A stretch of 13,863 nucleotides of DNA from an uncultured Myxococcales bacterium (GTDB taxonomy: Bacteria > Myxococcota_A > UBA9042). This document shows positions 7,219 to 13,710 of the stretch, piece by piece. How positions within the stretch are numbered: position 1 is the stretch's first letter; every line of letters starts with the position of its first letter. The notes beneath the pieces were generated by a model. The model was not told the origin of the DNA. It did not search any database and saw only the letters and a program-made list of their open reading frames with translations. A program made the position numbers and the translations under genes. The stretch is taken from positions 1-13,863 of the forward strand of contig CAIXAA010000318.1 of NCBI GenBank assembly GCA_903917305.1. Direction: 5' to 3'.

Positions 7219-8598
7219 ATGCGCATCGCCTTCGTGTCCGGCAACCGCGAGACCCTGCCCGACGCGGTCATTCCGCTCGGGCTCCTGTACATCGCGGCAA
7301 GTACGCCGGAAGACCACGAGAAACAGGTGTGGGACCTGTGCTTCGAGGAGGAGCCGCACGCCGCCCTGGCCGCGCACCTGGAGGCCTGGCCGCCGGACGT
7401 CGTGGCGCTGGGGATGCGCAACATCCAGAACAACGACTACTCCGGAACTGCCGACAACCTGAACTATTACAAGGCGCTCATCGCGACCATCCGCAGCCGG
7501 ACCACCGCACCGATCGTCCTGGGCGGCGGCGGCTTCTCCGTGATGCCGGAGGCGCTGACCCGCCACCTGCAGCCGGACTTCGGCATCTCCGGCGAGGGCG
7601 AGACGGCGTTCGTGCGCCTGCTGGAAGCGGTGCAGCGCGGCGATGGCGACTACTCGCAAGTGCACAACCTGCATCGCTTTGTCGACGGCGCGGTGGTCTC
7701 GACGCCGCCGGCGCCGGCCTTCCAGGTGCTCGACACGCTGCCCATGCCGGATCGGCGCCTCGTGGATCCGCGGCATTACGCGCACTACGGCATCGATTCG
7801 GTGCAGACCAAGCGCGGCTGTGCGCTGAAATGCGATTACTGCACGTATCCGCTGATCGAGGGCCGCTCGACGCGTTCGCGCGACCCGAAGCTGGTGGTCG
7901 ACGAGATGCAGCTCTCGGCGCAGCGCGTGCCGAACCTGCGCCACGTGTTCCTGGTCGATTCGGTGTTCAACCTGCCGCCGTCGCACGCAAAGGCGGTGTG
8001 CCGCGAGCTGATTGCGCGCAAATGGCAGATCCCGTGGAGCGCCTACGCCAACCCCATCGCTTTTGACCAGGAACTTGCGGAGTTGATGGTCGCCGCGGGC
8101 TGCGCCGGCATCGAGATCGGCGCGGATTCGGGCGTCGATTCGGTGCTCGACCGCATGAAGAAGGGCTTTCGTTCCGAAGCCATCACCCGCATGCACGGCA
8201 TCTGCGAGCGCGCGGGGCTCAAGGACTGCTACACGTTCATCCTCGGCACGCCGGGCGAGACGATCGCGGATGTGCGCGCGACGCTGGATTTCTGCGTCAA
8301 GCTCGACCCTTTCGCGGCGATCCTGATGGTCTGGCTGGACGACGAGGAGACCCTGGATGCGGCCCTGGCGGGACAGCGGCGGGCTTTGCGCAGCGAAATC
8401 AAGGATCTGGTCAAGGAATCCGCGGACGACTTCCCGCGCTGGATCATCCCGCCGCTGGGCGTGAACTTCGATCCGGTGCTGCTGGCGATGCTGCGCAAGA
8501 CCGGGAGATCCGGGCCTTTGTGGCAGCACATCGGGCTTGCCGGCGCGGACCGGCGCACCCGGCGGCTACGGCGCACGACCGAAGCGCGGATCAGCTAG
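7219..8598 (+). CDS. B12-binding-type radical SAM enzyme, substrate unknown
   Basis: 459 residues. Residues 1 to about 140 form a cobalamin-binding-like Rossmann domain (opening M-R-I-A-F-V-S-G, later P-I-V-L-G-G-G-G and F-G-I-S-G-E-G-E-T). It lacks the D-x-H-x-x-G axial motif, as many radical SAM partners of this domain do. The radical SAM core follows: the [4Fe-4S] cysteines are Cys201, Cys205 and Cys208 (R-G-C-A-L-K-C-D-Y-C), with E-I-G-A-D-S-G and F-I-L-G-T-P-G-E-T downstream. The class performs methylations, ring formations or other radical chemistry; which one cannot be read here. ATG 7219 has GGAG six bases upstream. Placement 51 bases after the DUF3261 gene, same strand, suggests it is co-transcribed and may tailor the polyene or its lipid (inference). 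Its TAG shares bases with the opposing gene's stop. An independent role is possible. Confidence 0.85.
   Translation: MRIAFVSGNRETLPDAVIPLGLLYIAASTPEDHEKQVWDLCFEEEPHAALAAHLEAWPPDVVALGMRNIQNNDYSGTADNLNYYKALIATIRSRTTAPIVLGGGGFSVMPEALTRHLQPDFGISGEGETAFVRLLEAVQRGDGDYSQVHNLHRFVDGAVVSTPPAPAFQVLDTLPMPDRRLVDPRHYAHYGIDSVQTKRGCALKCDYCTYPLIEGRSTRSRDPKLVVDEMQLSAQRVPNLRHVFLVDSVFNLPPSHAKAVCRELIARKWQIPWSAYANPIAFDQELAELMVAAGCAGIEIGADSGVDSVLDRMKKGFRSEAITRMHGICERAGLKDCYTFILGTPGETIADVRATLDFCVKLDPFAAILMVWLDDEETLDAALAGQRRALRSEIKDLVKESADDFPRWIIPPLGVNFDPVLLAMLRKTGRSGPLWQHIGLAGADRRTRRLRRTTEARIS
8595..8598. other. Shared convergent stop codons (CTAG)
   Basis: The palindrome CTAG holds the TAG of the radical SAM gene on the plus strand (8596-8598) and the TAG of the Pro-rich secreted protein on the minus strand (8595-8597). 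The two genes therefore overlap tail to tail, with no room for a terminator between them. Confidence 0.85.
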
Positions 8599-9458
8599 AA
8601 GGTGCCGCCGAGCGCCATGCCCAACGCGCCGTCGCGGGTGGCGAACGGCACCACCGTCGTCGTTCCCGGCGTTGCGTCGCGCAGGTGCAAATCCGCATAG
8701 ACCGTGTTGGCTTGCGGCCAGCCGCCGGACTCGTGGATGCCGCGCTGCTCCTCCCACGTGCGCAGCTTGCCCTTGCTGATGCCCTTGCGCACATGGCCGA
8801 CGATGGCGAGCGCGAGGCCGGCGGTAGCGACGATGCCCATGCCATAGGCAACCGCCAGGTAGCTGTCGGCCTTGGACTGGGAATCGGCGCAGTTGTTCGC
8901 CGTCTGCGTCGGGCTGTACGGGTAGCTGGAGGTGGTTGCGCACACCGACTCGACGCCGGACATCGCGGCAAAGGTCAGCATCGCGGCGGTGCCGACGCCG
9001 AACGTGACCCAGCCGCCGACGATCATGCCGGTGCCGACGACCTCCGGCTTGGGCTCGTTGTCCATCGTTCCCGCAGGTTGCGCGACAGGTGGCGTCGGCG
9101 CGACGTAGGTCGGCGGCGGCGCGACGTACACCGGCACCGGCTGCGGCTGGACCTGCGGTTGGGGCTGCGGCAACGGTTGCGGCGTCGAATCCACGGCTTC
9201 GCCGAGATCCTGCAGATCGGTCACCTGATCGAACGGCACCACGCGGTCGACGCCGCCCGCCTGCACCAGGTACGCCGTCGGCATCCGGTGCAGCAGCACG
9301 CCGCGCACGACCGAGCCATCGCGCAGCACGATCAGGATGTTGTGCGGCGCTTCCACCGCGGTGGCCGCCAACGGCAGCGCCGCACCAGTCCACGTGAGCA
9401 CAAGGCCAAGCAGCCCGGCGAGGGCCCGGTGCCGGGCGGGGTGACGATGGGAAGGCAT
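8595..9458 (-). CDS. Secreted hypothetical protein: SH3-like segment, Pro/Gln linker, two membrane helices
   Basis: 287 residues; not recognised as a named family. The ATG at 9458 is chosen over much longer in-frame upstream starts because it has GGAG about 7 bases before it and opens a clear signal peptide (basic n-region, hydrophobic residues 13-34). Residues 38-86 hold a small beta segment (V-L-R-D-G-S-V-V-R-G, then R-V-V-P-F-D-Q-V) like SH3/Sm-like domains seen in secreted proteins of Myxococcota. Residues 92-129 are a Pro/Gln-rich linker. Two hydrophobic helices (about 141-166 and 197-221) flank a loop with Cys173 and Cys190 that could form a disulfide. The C-terminal tail is soluble. 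No catalytic motif is visible. It opposes the radical SAM gene and diverges from the hydrolase gene, so it may be unrelated to the pigment pathway. Confidence 0.7.
   Translation of the reverse strand: MPSHRHPARHRALAGLLGLVLTWTGAALPLAATAVEAPHNILIVLRDGSVVRGVLLHRMPTAYLVQAGGVDRVVPFDQVTDLQDLGEAVDSTPQPLPQPQPQVQPQPVPVYVAPPPTYVAPTPPVAQPAGTMDNEPKPEVVGTGMIVGGWVTFGVGTAAMLTFAAMSGVESVCATTSSYPYSPTQTANNCADSQSKADSYLAVAYGMGIVATAGLALAIVGHVRKGISKGKLRTWEEQRGIHESGGWPQANTVYADLHLRDATPGTTTVVPFATRDGALGMALGGTF
9072..9185 (-). repeat. Pro/Gln/Val/Thr low-complexity coding segment
   Basis: This part of the minus-strand hypothetical gene encodes alternating Pro-Gln pairs followed by Pro-Val/Tyr-Val-Ala-Pro units. It reads as a flexible linker between the SH3-like segment and the membrane helices. 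The underlying DNA is imperfectly repetitive. Confidence 0.6.
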
Positions 9459-9618
9459 GGGAAACTCCGGCGCAGGTCGTGGCGCGCGGAGCCTAGCGCG
9501 GGGCGGCGCAAACCGGAAGATCGACCGGGCGCGTCGCATCCCTTGCGCGCGGCCGACGTCCGGCGCATTGTCGCCTGTTTTGCGATGCCTGGACGGGATC
9601 CAGGCGCGAGGAGCTTTC
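9459..9618. promoter_or_regulatory. Divergent intergenic region, expected to hold two promoters
   Basis: 160 bases between a minus-strand and a plus-strand start. Because the genes diverge, each must have its promoter here or inside its neighbour. No strong -35/-10 pair is visible: TTGCGC (9543) with CATTGT 17 bases on is a weak plus-strand candidate, matching the -10 consensus at three of six positions. The clear elements are GGAG for the minus gene, GAGGAG (9608-9613) for the plus gene, and the hairpin at 9587-9605. Confidence 0.4.
9587..9605 (+). repeat. Inverted repeat in the leader of the lipoprotein hydrolase gene
   Basis: GCCTGGA-CGGGA-TCCAGGC is a perfect 7-base stem with a 5-base loop, ending two bases before the GAGGAG ribosome site and 13 bases before the ATG. 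It could be a repressor operator or an mRNA hairpin that limits ribosome access. No family of regulator can be assigned from the sequence. Confidence 0.5.
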
Positions 9619-10815
9619 ATGTCCCCAAGCATTCGCTGCCGCTGGCTTGCCGTCCTCGGCCTGCTGGCCGCCTGCGCGTCGCCAGCGCCGACCGCTGCCG
9701 TGCACGATGCCGCAGCTGCGGACGCCACCGCCGACACCGCGGCGCCGAAGAGCTATGCCGTCGGCGTGCTGTCGATGGAGGCCACGGGCGCCGCCGGGCG
9801 CACATTGCCGATTACACTGTGGTATCCCGCGGCGCCGGGTGGCCAGGGCGAGCCGGCGAAGTACTTCCTTGGCCTCGCCGCCTCGCCTGCCGGGGCGCTG
9901 ATGAACGTGCCGCCCGCGCAGGGACCGTTTCCGCTCGTGGTCTTCTCGCACGGCCACCAGGCGGTGCGCGACCAGTCGTTCTTCCTGATGGAAGCGCTCG
10001 CCGCACACGGCTACGTCGTCATCGCACCGGATCACGCCGGCAACACGCTGCCGGACTTCGACGCGACGCTGTTCGACCTCGACACCATGACCTTCGGCGC
10101 GATGTTCCTCTACCGGCCGCGCGACATCAGCGCGACGATCGACCGCATCCTGCAGCCGCAACCCACGGATCCGACTTGGCTTGCCGGTCTGGTCGATCCG
10201 ACGCGCATCGGCATGATGGGCCATTCCTTCGGTGCCTGGACGACGCTGGCGGTGGCGGGCGCGCAGGTCGCGCCGGTGTCGGGGATGCCGGATTGCGCGA
10301 CGCCGACCAACGCCGCGGACCCGATCTGCAAGGCGATTGTGGAACTCAAGCTGGGGCCGCCGCCGTGGAACTTCGCCGATCCACGCATCAAGGTCGCGGT
10401 GCCGCTGGCGCACTGCTTTGGCGCGCACTTCACGGCGGACAGCCTCGCCACGCTCAAGCTGCCGATCCTGCTGCAGGCGGCGACGGCCGATGCCATCTGC
10501 AACTACCAGAAGGAGGCGCTGCCGATGCAAGCCGCGCTGGGCTCGCCGCACGCGCTCTTGACCATCGAGGGCGGCACGCACATGAGCTGGTCCAACCTGT
10601 GCAACCTGCCGGCCTCGATGTCGTCAACCGTCGCGAGCAATTGCGGACCGACGGCGACGCCCCCGGACGCCGTGTCGCACCCGGTGATTGCGAAGTACGT
10701 GCTGGACGCGTTCGACCTCTACCTGCGCGGCAAGCAGCCCGACGCGGCGGACTTCCTTGGCGGAGCGCTGCCCGGCCTGCCGTTCGAGATGGCGAACAAG
10801 GGCTTTGCCAAGTAG
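9619..10815 (+). CDS. Lipoprotein alpha/beta hydrolase (PAF-acetylhydrolase/dienelactone-hydrolase-like)
   Basis: 398 residues. ATG 9619 is preferred to the in-frame ATG at 9457 because of a strong GAGGAG site six bases before it and a standard lipobox L-A-A-C with Cys19. After an Ala/Asp-rich spacer comes an alpha/beta hydrolase core: V-V-F-S-H-G-H (oxyanion strand turn), G-Y-V-V-I-A-P-D-H-A-G-N-T, the nucleophile elbow G-H-S-F-G with Ser203, a probable acid Asp291 (T-A-D-A-I-C) and His321 (G-G-T-H-M-S-W). The pattern resembles the PAF acetylhydrolase isoform II group, esterases that cleave short or oxidised acyl groups from phospholipids. It would be membrane-anchored, facing the periplasm or exterior; several Cys suggest disulfides. 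Its stop is 12 bases from the opposing malonyltransferase stop, with no terminator seen between. A link to the pigment pathway is only positional. Confidence 0.82.
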   Translation: MSPSIRCRWLAVLGLLAACASPAPTAAVHDAAAADATADTAAPKSYAVGVLSMEATGAAGRTLPITLWYPAAPGGQGEPAKYFLGLAASPAGALMNVPPAQGPFPLVVFSHGHQAVRDQSFFLMEALAAHGYVVIAPDHAGNTLPDFDATLFDLDTMTFGAMFLYRPRDISATIDRILQPQPTDPTWLAGLVDPTRIGMMGHSFGAWTTLAVAGAQVAPVSGMPDCATPTNAADPICKAIVELKLGPPPWNFADPRIKVAVPLAHCFGAHFTADSLATLKLPILLQAATADAICNYQKEALPMQAALGSPHALLTIEGGTHMSWSNLCNLPASMSSTVASNCGPTATPPDAVSHPVIAKYVLDAFDLYLRGKQPDAADFLGGALPGLPFEMANKGFAK

Positions 10816-10827
10816 TTTCGGGTATTT

Positions 10828-11745
10828 TCAGCCGGCCAGCTTCTCCAGGTCCGCCGGCTCCGACACGACGATCGTCTTCAAGCCGCGCGCCGTGCGCTTG
10901 ACCAGCCCAGGCACCGCCGCCGCCGGACCCAGCGCCAGCGCCTTGGTCGCGCCCGCCTGCGCCAGCGCCGCGATGGCCTCCTGCCACAGCACGGGCGCCG
11001 TCATCTGCAGCACCAGCAGCTCGCGCAAGTCCGTGTCCGGCGTGATGAAACCATCGACGACCGTCGAGCGGATCGGCAGCTTCGGCGCGCGGAACTGCAC
11101 GCCTTCCAACGCCTCGCGCAGCCGCAACGCAGCCGGCACCATCAGCGGCGAGTGGAACGGCGCGCTCACCGGCAGCGGCACCACGCGCATCGCGCCGCGC
11201 TCCAGGCACAGCGCCGCCGCGCGCTCCACCGCCGCCGAGTGGCCCGAAATCACGCAGTGCGACGCGTCGTTGTGCGTGGCGCAGACCACGACGTCGCCCT
11301 GCGCCGCCTCCAGGCAGGCCGCCTCGATCGCCTCGCGCTCCAGCCCGAGGATGGTCGACATCGCGCCTTGGCCCTGCGGCACCGCGTCCTGCATCAGCTG
11401 GCCGCGCTTGCGCACCAGTTGCACCGCCGGCGCCAGATCGAGCGCACCCGCCGCCACCAGCGCCGTCCACTCGCCGAGAGAATGTCCAGCGGCAGCGCTC
11501 ACTTGCAGATCCATCCGCGTCTCGGCCGCCCGCAGCGCCGCGATGGCGTGCGTCAGGATCGCCGGCTGGGCGAACTCCGTGCGCGTCAGCTCCGCCTCCG
11601 GACCTTCCCAGCACAGGCGCGAGAGCGAGAAGCCCAGCGCGTCGTCCGCCTCCTGGAATACCACTTTCGCTTCCGGTACTTGCGCTGCAAGCGCCTGACC
11701 CATACCGACGAACTGCAGCCCCTGCCCGGGAAACAGCAGCAGCAT
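10828..11745 (-). CDS. fabD: Malonyl-CoA:ACP transacylase (FabD-like), cluster-linked
   Basis: 305 residues, the size of FabD. It has the opening L-F-P-G-Q-G, the nucleophile elbow G-H-S-L-G-E-W with Ser89, Arg114 (R-G-Q-L-M-Q) that binds the malonyl carboxylate in FabD, and His198 (V-S-A-P-F-H-S-P-L-M). FabD loads malonyl units from CoA onto acyl carrier protein, supplying extender units for fatty acid or polyketide chains. The start at 11745 lies two bases after the ketosynthase stop on the same strand, with a G-rich ribosome site inside the ketosynthase end. It is therefore the last gene of the right-arm operon. Many aryl polyene clusters lack their own malonyltransferase and use the housekeeping one; this one may be dedicated, or may be the genome's only FabD. 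The symbol refers to the family, not to proof that it is the housekeeping copy. Confidence 0.88.
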   Translation of the reverse strand: MLLLFPGQGLQFVGMGQALAAQVPEAKVVFQEADDALGFSLSRLCWEGPEAELTRTEFAQPAILTHAIAALRAAETRMDLQVSAAAGHSLGEWTALVAAGALDLAPAVQLVRKRGQLMQDAVPQGQGAMSTILGLEREAIEAACLEAAQGDVVVCATHNDASHCVISGHSAAVERAAALCLERGAMRVVPLPVSAPFHSPLMVPAALRLREALEGVQFRAPKLPIRSTVVDGFITPDTDLRELLVLQMTAPVLWQEAIAALAQAGATKALALGPAAAVPGLVKRTARGLKTIVVSEPADLEKLAG

Positions 11746-11747
11746 GG

Positions 11748-12977
11748 CTACACCCGCCCGAGGATCAGCGACGTGTTGATGCCGCCGAACGCGAAGTTGT
11801 TGTTCATGATGCGGTCGAGCCTGGCTTCGCGGCACTCGCCGCGGACGTAGTTGAGCGGCGCGCAGCGCGCGTCGATCTCGTCCAGGTTGCGGGTCGGCGG
11901 CACGAAGTTGTCGCGCAACATGCCGAGACAGAAGATGGTTTCGATGCCGCCGCAAGCGCCGAGCGTGTGCGCGGTGTAGCTCTTGGTGGAGCTGACCGGC
12001 GTCTTGTCGCCCAGGACCTTGAGCGTCGCGGTACTCTCCGCAATGTCGCCCAGTTCCGTCGCGGTGCCGTGGCAGTTGACGTAGTCGATGGCTTCCTTGC
12101 CCAGCCGGGCGTCGTCGAGCGCGAGTTGCATCGCGCCGCCCATGCCTTCCGCGGACGGGCGCGTGATGTGCTGGCCATCGCAGTTGGTGCCAAAACCCAG
12201 GATTTCTCCGTAGATCGTCGCCCCGCGCGCCATCGCCCGCTCGTAGCTCTCCAGCACGACCGTCGCCGCGCCTTCGCCGACCACGAGGCCGTCGCGCCTG
12301 GCGTCGAAGGGCCGCGGGCTCAACTCCGGATGATCGTTGAACTTCGTTGACGTGGCAAACATGATGTCGAAGACCCCGGCGTGCGTGAAGTGCAGCTCCT
12401 CCGCACCGCCGGCGACCATCGTCTCCTGCTTGCCGGACTTGACGGCCTCGTACGCGTAGCCGATGGCCTGGCTCGACGACACGCACGCGGAGCACGTCGT
12501 GATGACGCGCCCCTGAATGCCGTAGTACATCGCGAGGTTGGCGGCGCAGGTGTGGCTCATGAACGTGAGGTACGAGGTCGCTTCCAAGCCCGCGAGGCTC
12601 TCGGTGCCGAACACGATGCGCGAGAAGTTCTCCAGCTCCGAAGTCGAGCCGTGCGTCGAGCCGTAGGCCAGCCCGACCTTGCCCGAGCGCAGGTAGTCTT
12701 CCGACAGTCCGGCCATCTCGACGGCGCGGTCGCTGGCGAACGCCGACAGGATCGCCACACGGCCCATCGTGCGGATCTTCTTGCGCGGAAAATCAGACTT
12801 CTCCACGCCGTGCACCGGCGCGGCCAGGCGCGTGGCCAGCTGCCCGACCTTGTCCCAGTGCGGCATGTGCTCGATGCCGTGGCGCAGGGTCTGCAGGGAG
12901 TCCATGACCGCATCCATGCTGTTGCCGATGGGGCTGCACAAGCCATAACCGGTGATGACGACGCGCGTATCGCTCAT
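11748..12977 (-). CDS. apeR: Beta-ketoacyl-ACP synthase (FabF-type, ApeR-like)
   Basis: 409 residues with the complete condensing-enzyme set: Cys165 in T-C-S-A-C-V-S-S-S, His303 in N-C-H-G-T-A-T, Lys332 and His337 in S-T-K-S-Y-T-A-H-T-L-G. It condenses an acyl thioester with malonyl-ACP in the cytoplasm. All catalytic residues are present, so it is a real synthase and not a chain-length factor. Position after a ketoreductase and dehydratase matches the apeP-apeQ-apeR order of known APE clusters, hence the symbol; which of the cluster synthases it equals should be tested by phylogeny. The ATG at 12977 overlaps the ketoreductase stop (ATGA), with GGAGG six bases upstream of the start. An extra cysteine, Cys162, sits three residues before the nucleophile. 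No partner chain-length factor lies within the window. Confidence 0.9.
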   Translation of the reverse strand: MSDTRVVITGYGLCSPIGNSMDAVMDSLQTLRHGIEHMPHWDKVGQLATRLAAPVHGVEKSDFPRKKIRTMGRVAILSAFASDRAVEMAGLSEDYLRSGKVGLAYGSTHGSTSELENFSRIVFGTESLAGLEATSYLTFMSHTCAANLAMYYGIQGRVITTCSACVSSSQAIGYAYEAVKSGKQETMVAGGAEELHFTHAGVFDIMFATSTKFNDHPELSPRPFDARRDGLVVGEGAATVVLESYERAMARGATIYGEILGFGTNCDGQHITRPSAEGMGGAMQLALDDARLGKEAIDYVNCHGTATELGDIAESTATLKVLGDKTPVSSTKSYTAHTLGACGGIETIFCLGMLRDNFVPPTRNLDEIDARCAPLNYVRGECREARLDRIMNNNFAFGGINTSLILGRV

Positions 12978-13693
12978 ATCAGGCCTCCGTTGATGCCGAT
13001 GACCTGCCCCGTGATGTACGCGGCGCTGTCGCTGGCCAGGAATGCAACGAGGGCAGCCACTTCGTCGGGCCGGCCCATGCGCCGCATCGGAATATGTTGA
13101 ATGAATTCAGATGGAACATCCTTGACCATGTCCGTCTCGATCAGGCCCGGCGCCACCGCGTTGACGGTCACGCCGCGCTTGGCGAGCTCCTGCGCCAGCG
13201 AGCGCGTCGCACCGATCAGCCCGGCCTTCGCCGCCGAGTAGTTGGTCTGCCCGCGGTTGCCCATCACGCCGGAGACCGACGAGATGTTGATGATGCGCCC
13301 CCACTTGCGGCGGATCATCGGCATGACGAGCGGCTGCGTGACGCAGAAGAAGCCGTCGAGCGTGGTGTGCGTGACGGCCTGCCAGTCCTCCGCGCTCATC
13401 GCGGGGAACGGGTTGTCGCGCGCGATGCCGGCGTTGTTGACCAGGATGGCGATGGGGCGCGCCTCGATGTCGAGGGCGGCGAGGCCGGCCTTGACGGCGG
13501 CGGCATCGGCGACGTCGAAGCAGGCAAGCTCCGCCTTGCCGCCAGCTTCTTCAATGGCGGCCTTCACTTCAAGCGCAGCCGCCTGGTTCGATTGGTAGTT
13601 CAGGATCACTTCGTGGCCGGCTGCGGCCAGGGCCTTGGCGATGGCGGCGCCGATGCCGCGGCTGGCGCCTGTGATCAGGGCTCTGTGGGCCAT
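12974..13693 (-). CDS. apeQ: 3-oxoacyl-ACP reductase (FabG-type SDR, ApeQ-like)
   Basis: 239 residues, a classical short-chain dehydrogenase. It has the cofactor loop T-G-A-S-R-G-I-G (8-15), N-N-A-G near residue 86-89, and catalytic Ser139, Tyr152 and Lys156 (N-Y-S-A-A-K), with P-G-L-I-E-T-D-M after. It reduces the 3-keto group after each condensation, NADPH being the usual cofactor of FabG. Oddity: the Asn that completes the FabG tetrad (N110 in E. coli, in T-N-L) is Thr111 here (H-T-T-L-D-G-F). The start at 13693 has AGGAGG nine bases upstream. Its stop overlaps the ketosynthase start and its start lies 17 bases after the dehydratase stop, so it is mid-operon. The symbol rests on the P-Q-R gene order and neighbours; ordinary fatty-acid FabG is the alternative reading. 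Confidence 0.9.
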   Translation of the reverse strand: MAHRALITGASRGIGAAIAKALAAAGHEVILNYQSNQAAALEVKAAIEEAGGKAELACFDVADAAAVKAGLAALDIEARPIAILVNNAGIARDNPFPAMSAEDWQAVTHTTLDGFFCVTQPLVMPMIRRKWGRIINISSVSGVMGNRGQTNYSAAKAGLIGATRSLAQELAKRGVTVNAVAPGLIETDMVKDVPSEFIQHIPMRRMGRPDEVAALVAFLASDSAAYITGQVIGINGGLI

Positions 13694-13710
13694 GGCGAAT
13701 CTCCTCCTGG

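Noticed and set aside
6304..8529. A 741-codon minus-strand open frame opposite the lipoprotein and radical SAM genes
   Set aside because: The plus-strand genes have lipobox, DUF3261 and CxxxCxxC signatures; the antisense product shows none.
10813..10830. A possible bidirectional terminator between the convergent hydrolase and malonyltransferase genes
   Set aside because: The gap is 12 bases with a short T-rich stretch but no stem that could form a hairpin within it.
8520..10901. A 793-codon plus-strand open frame spanning the minus-strand hypothetical gene and the hydrolase
   Set aside because: It crosses a divergent intergenic region, is out of frame with the hydrolase and has shadow-like composition. 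The minus-strand gene has its own ribosome site and signal peptide.
10688..12350. Plus-strand open frames opposite the malonyltransferase and ketosynthase genes
   Set aside because: Both minus-strand genes carry full catalytic sets, and the plus-strand translations are Ser/Arg/Ala-rich with no motif.
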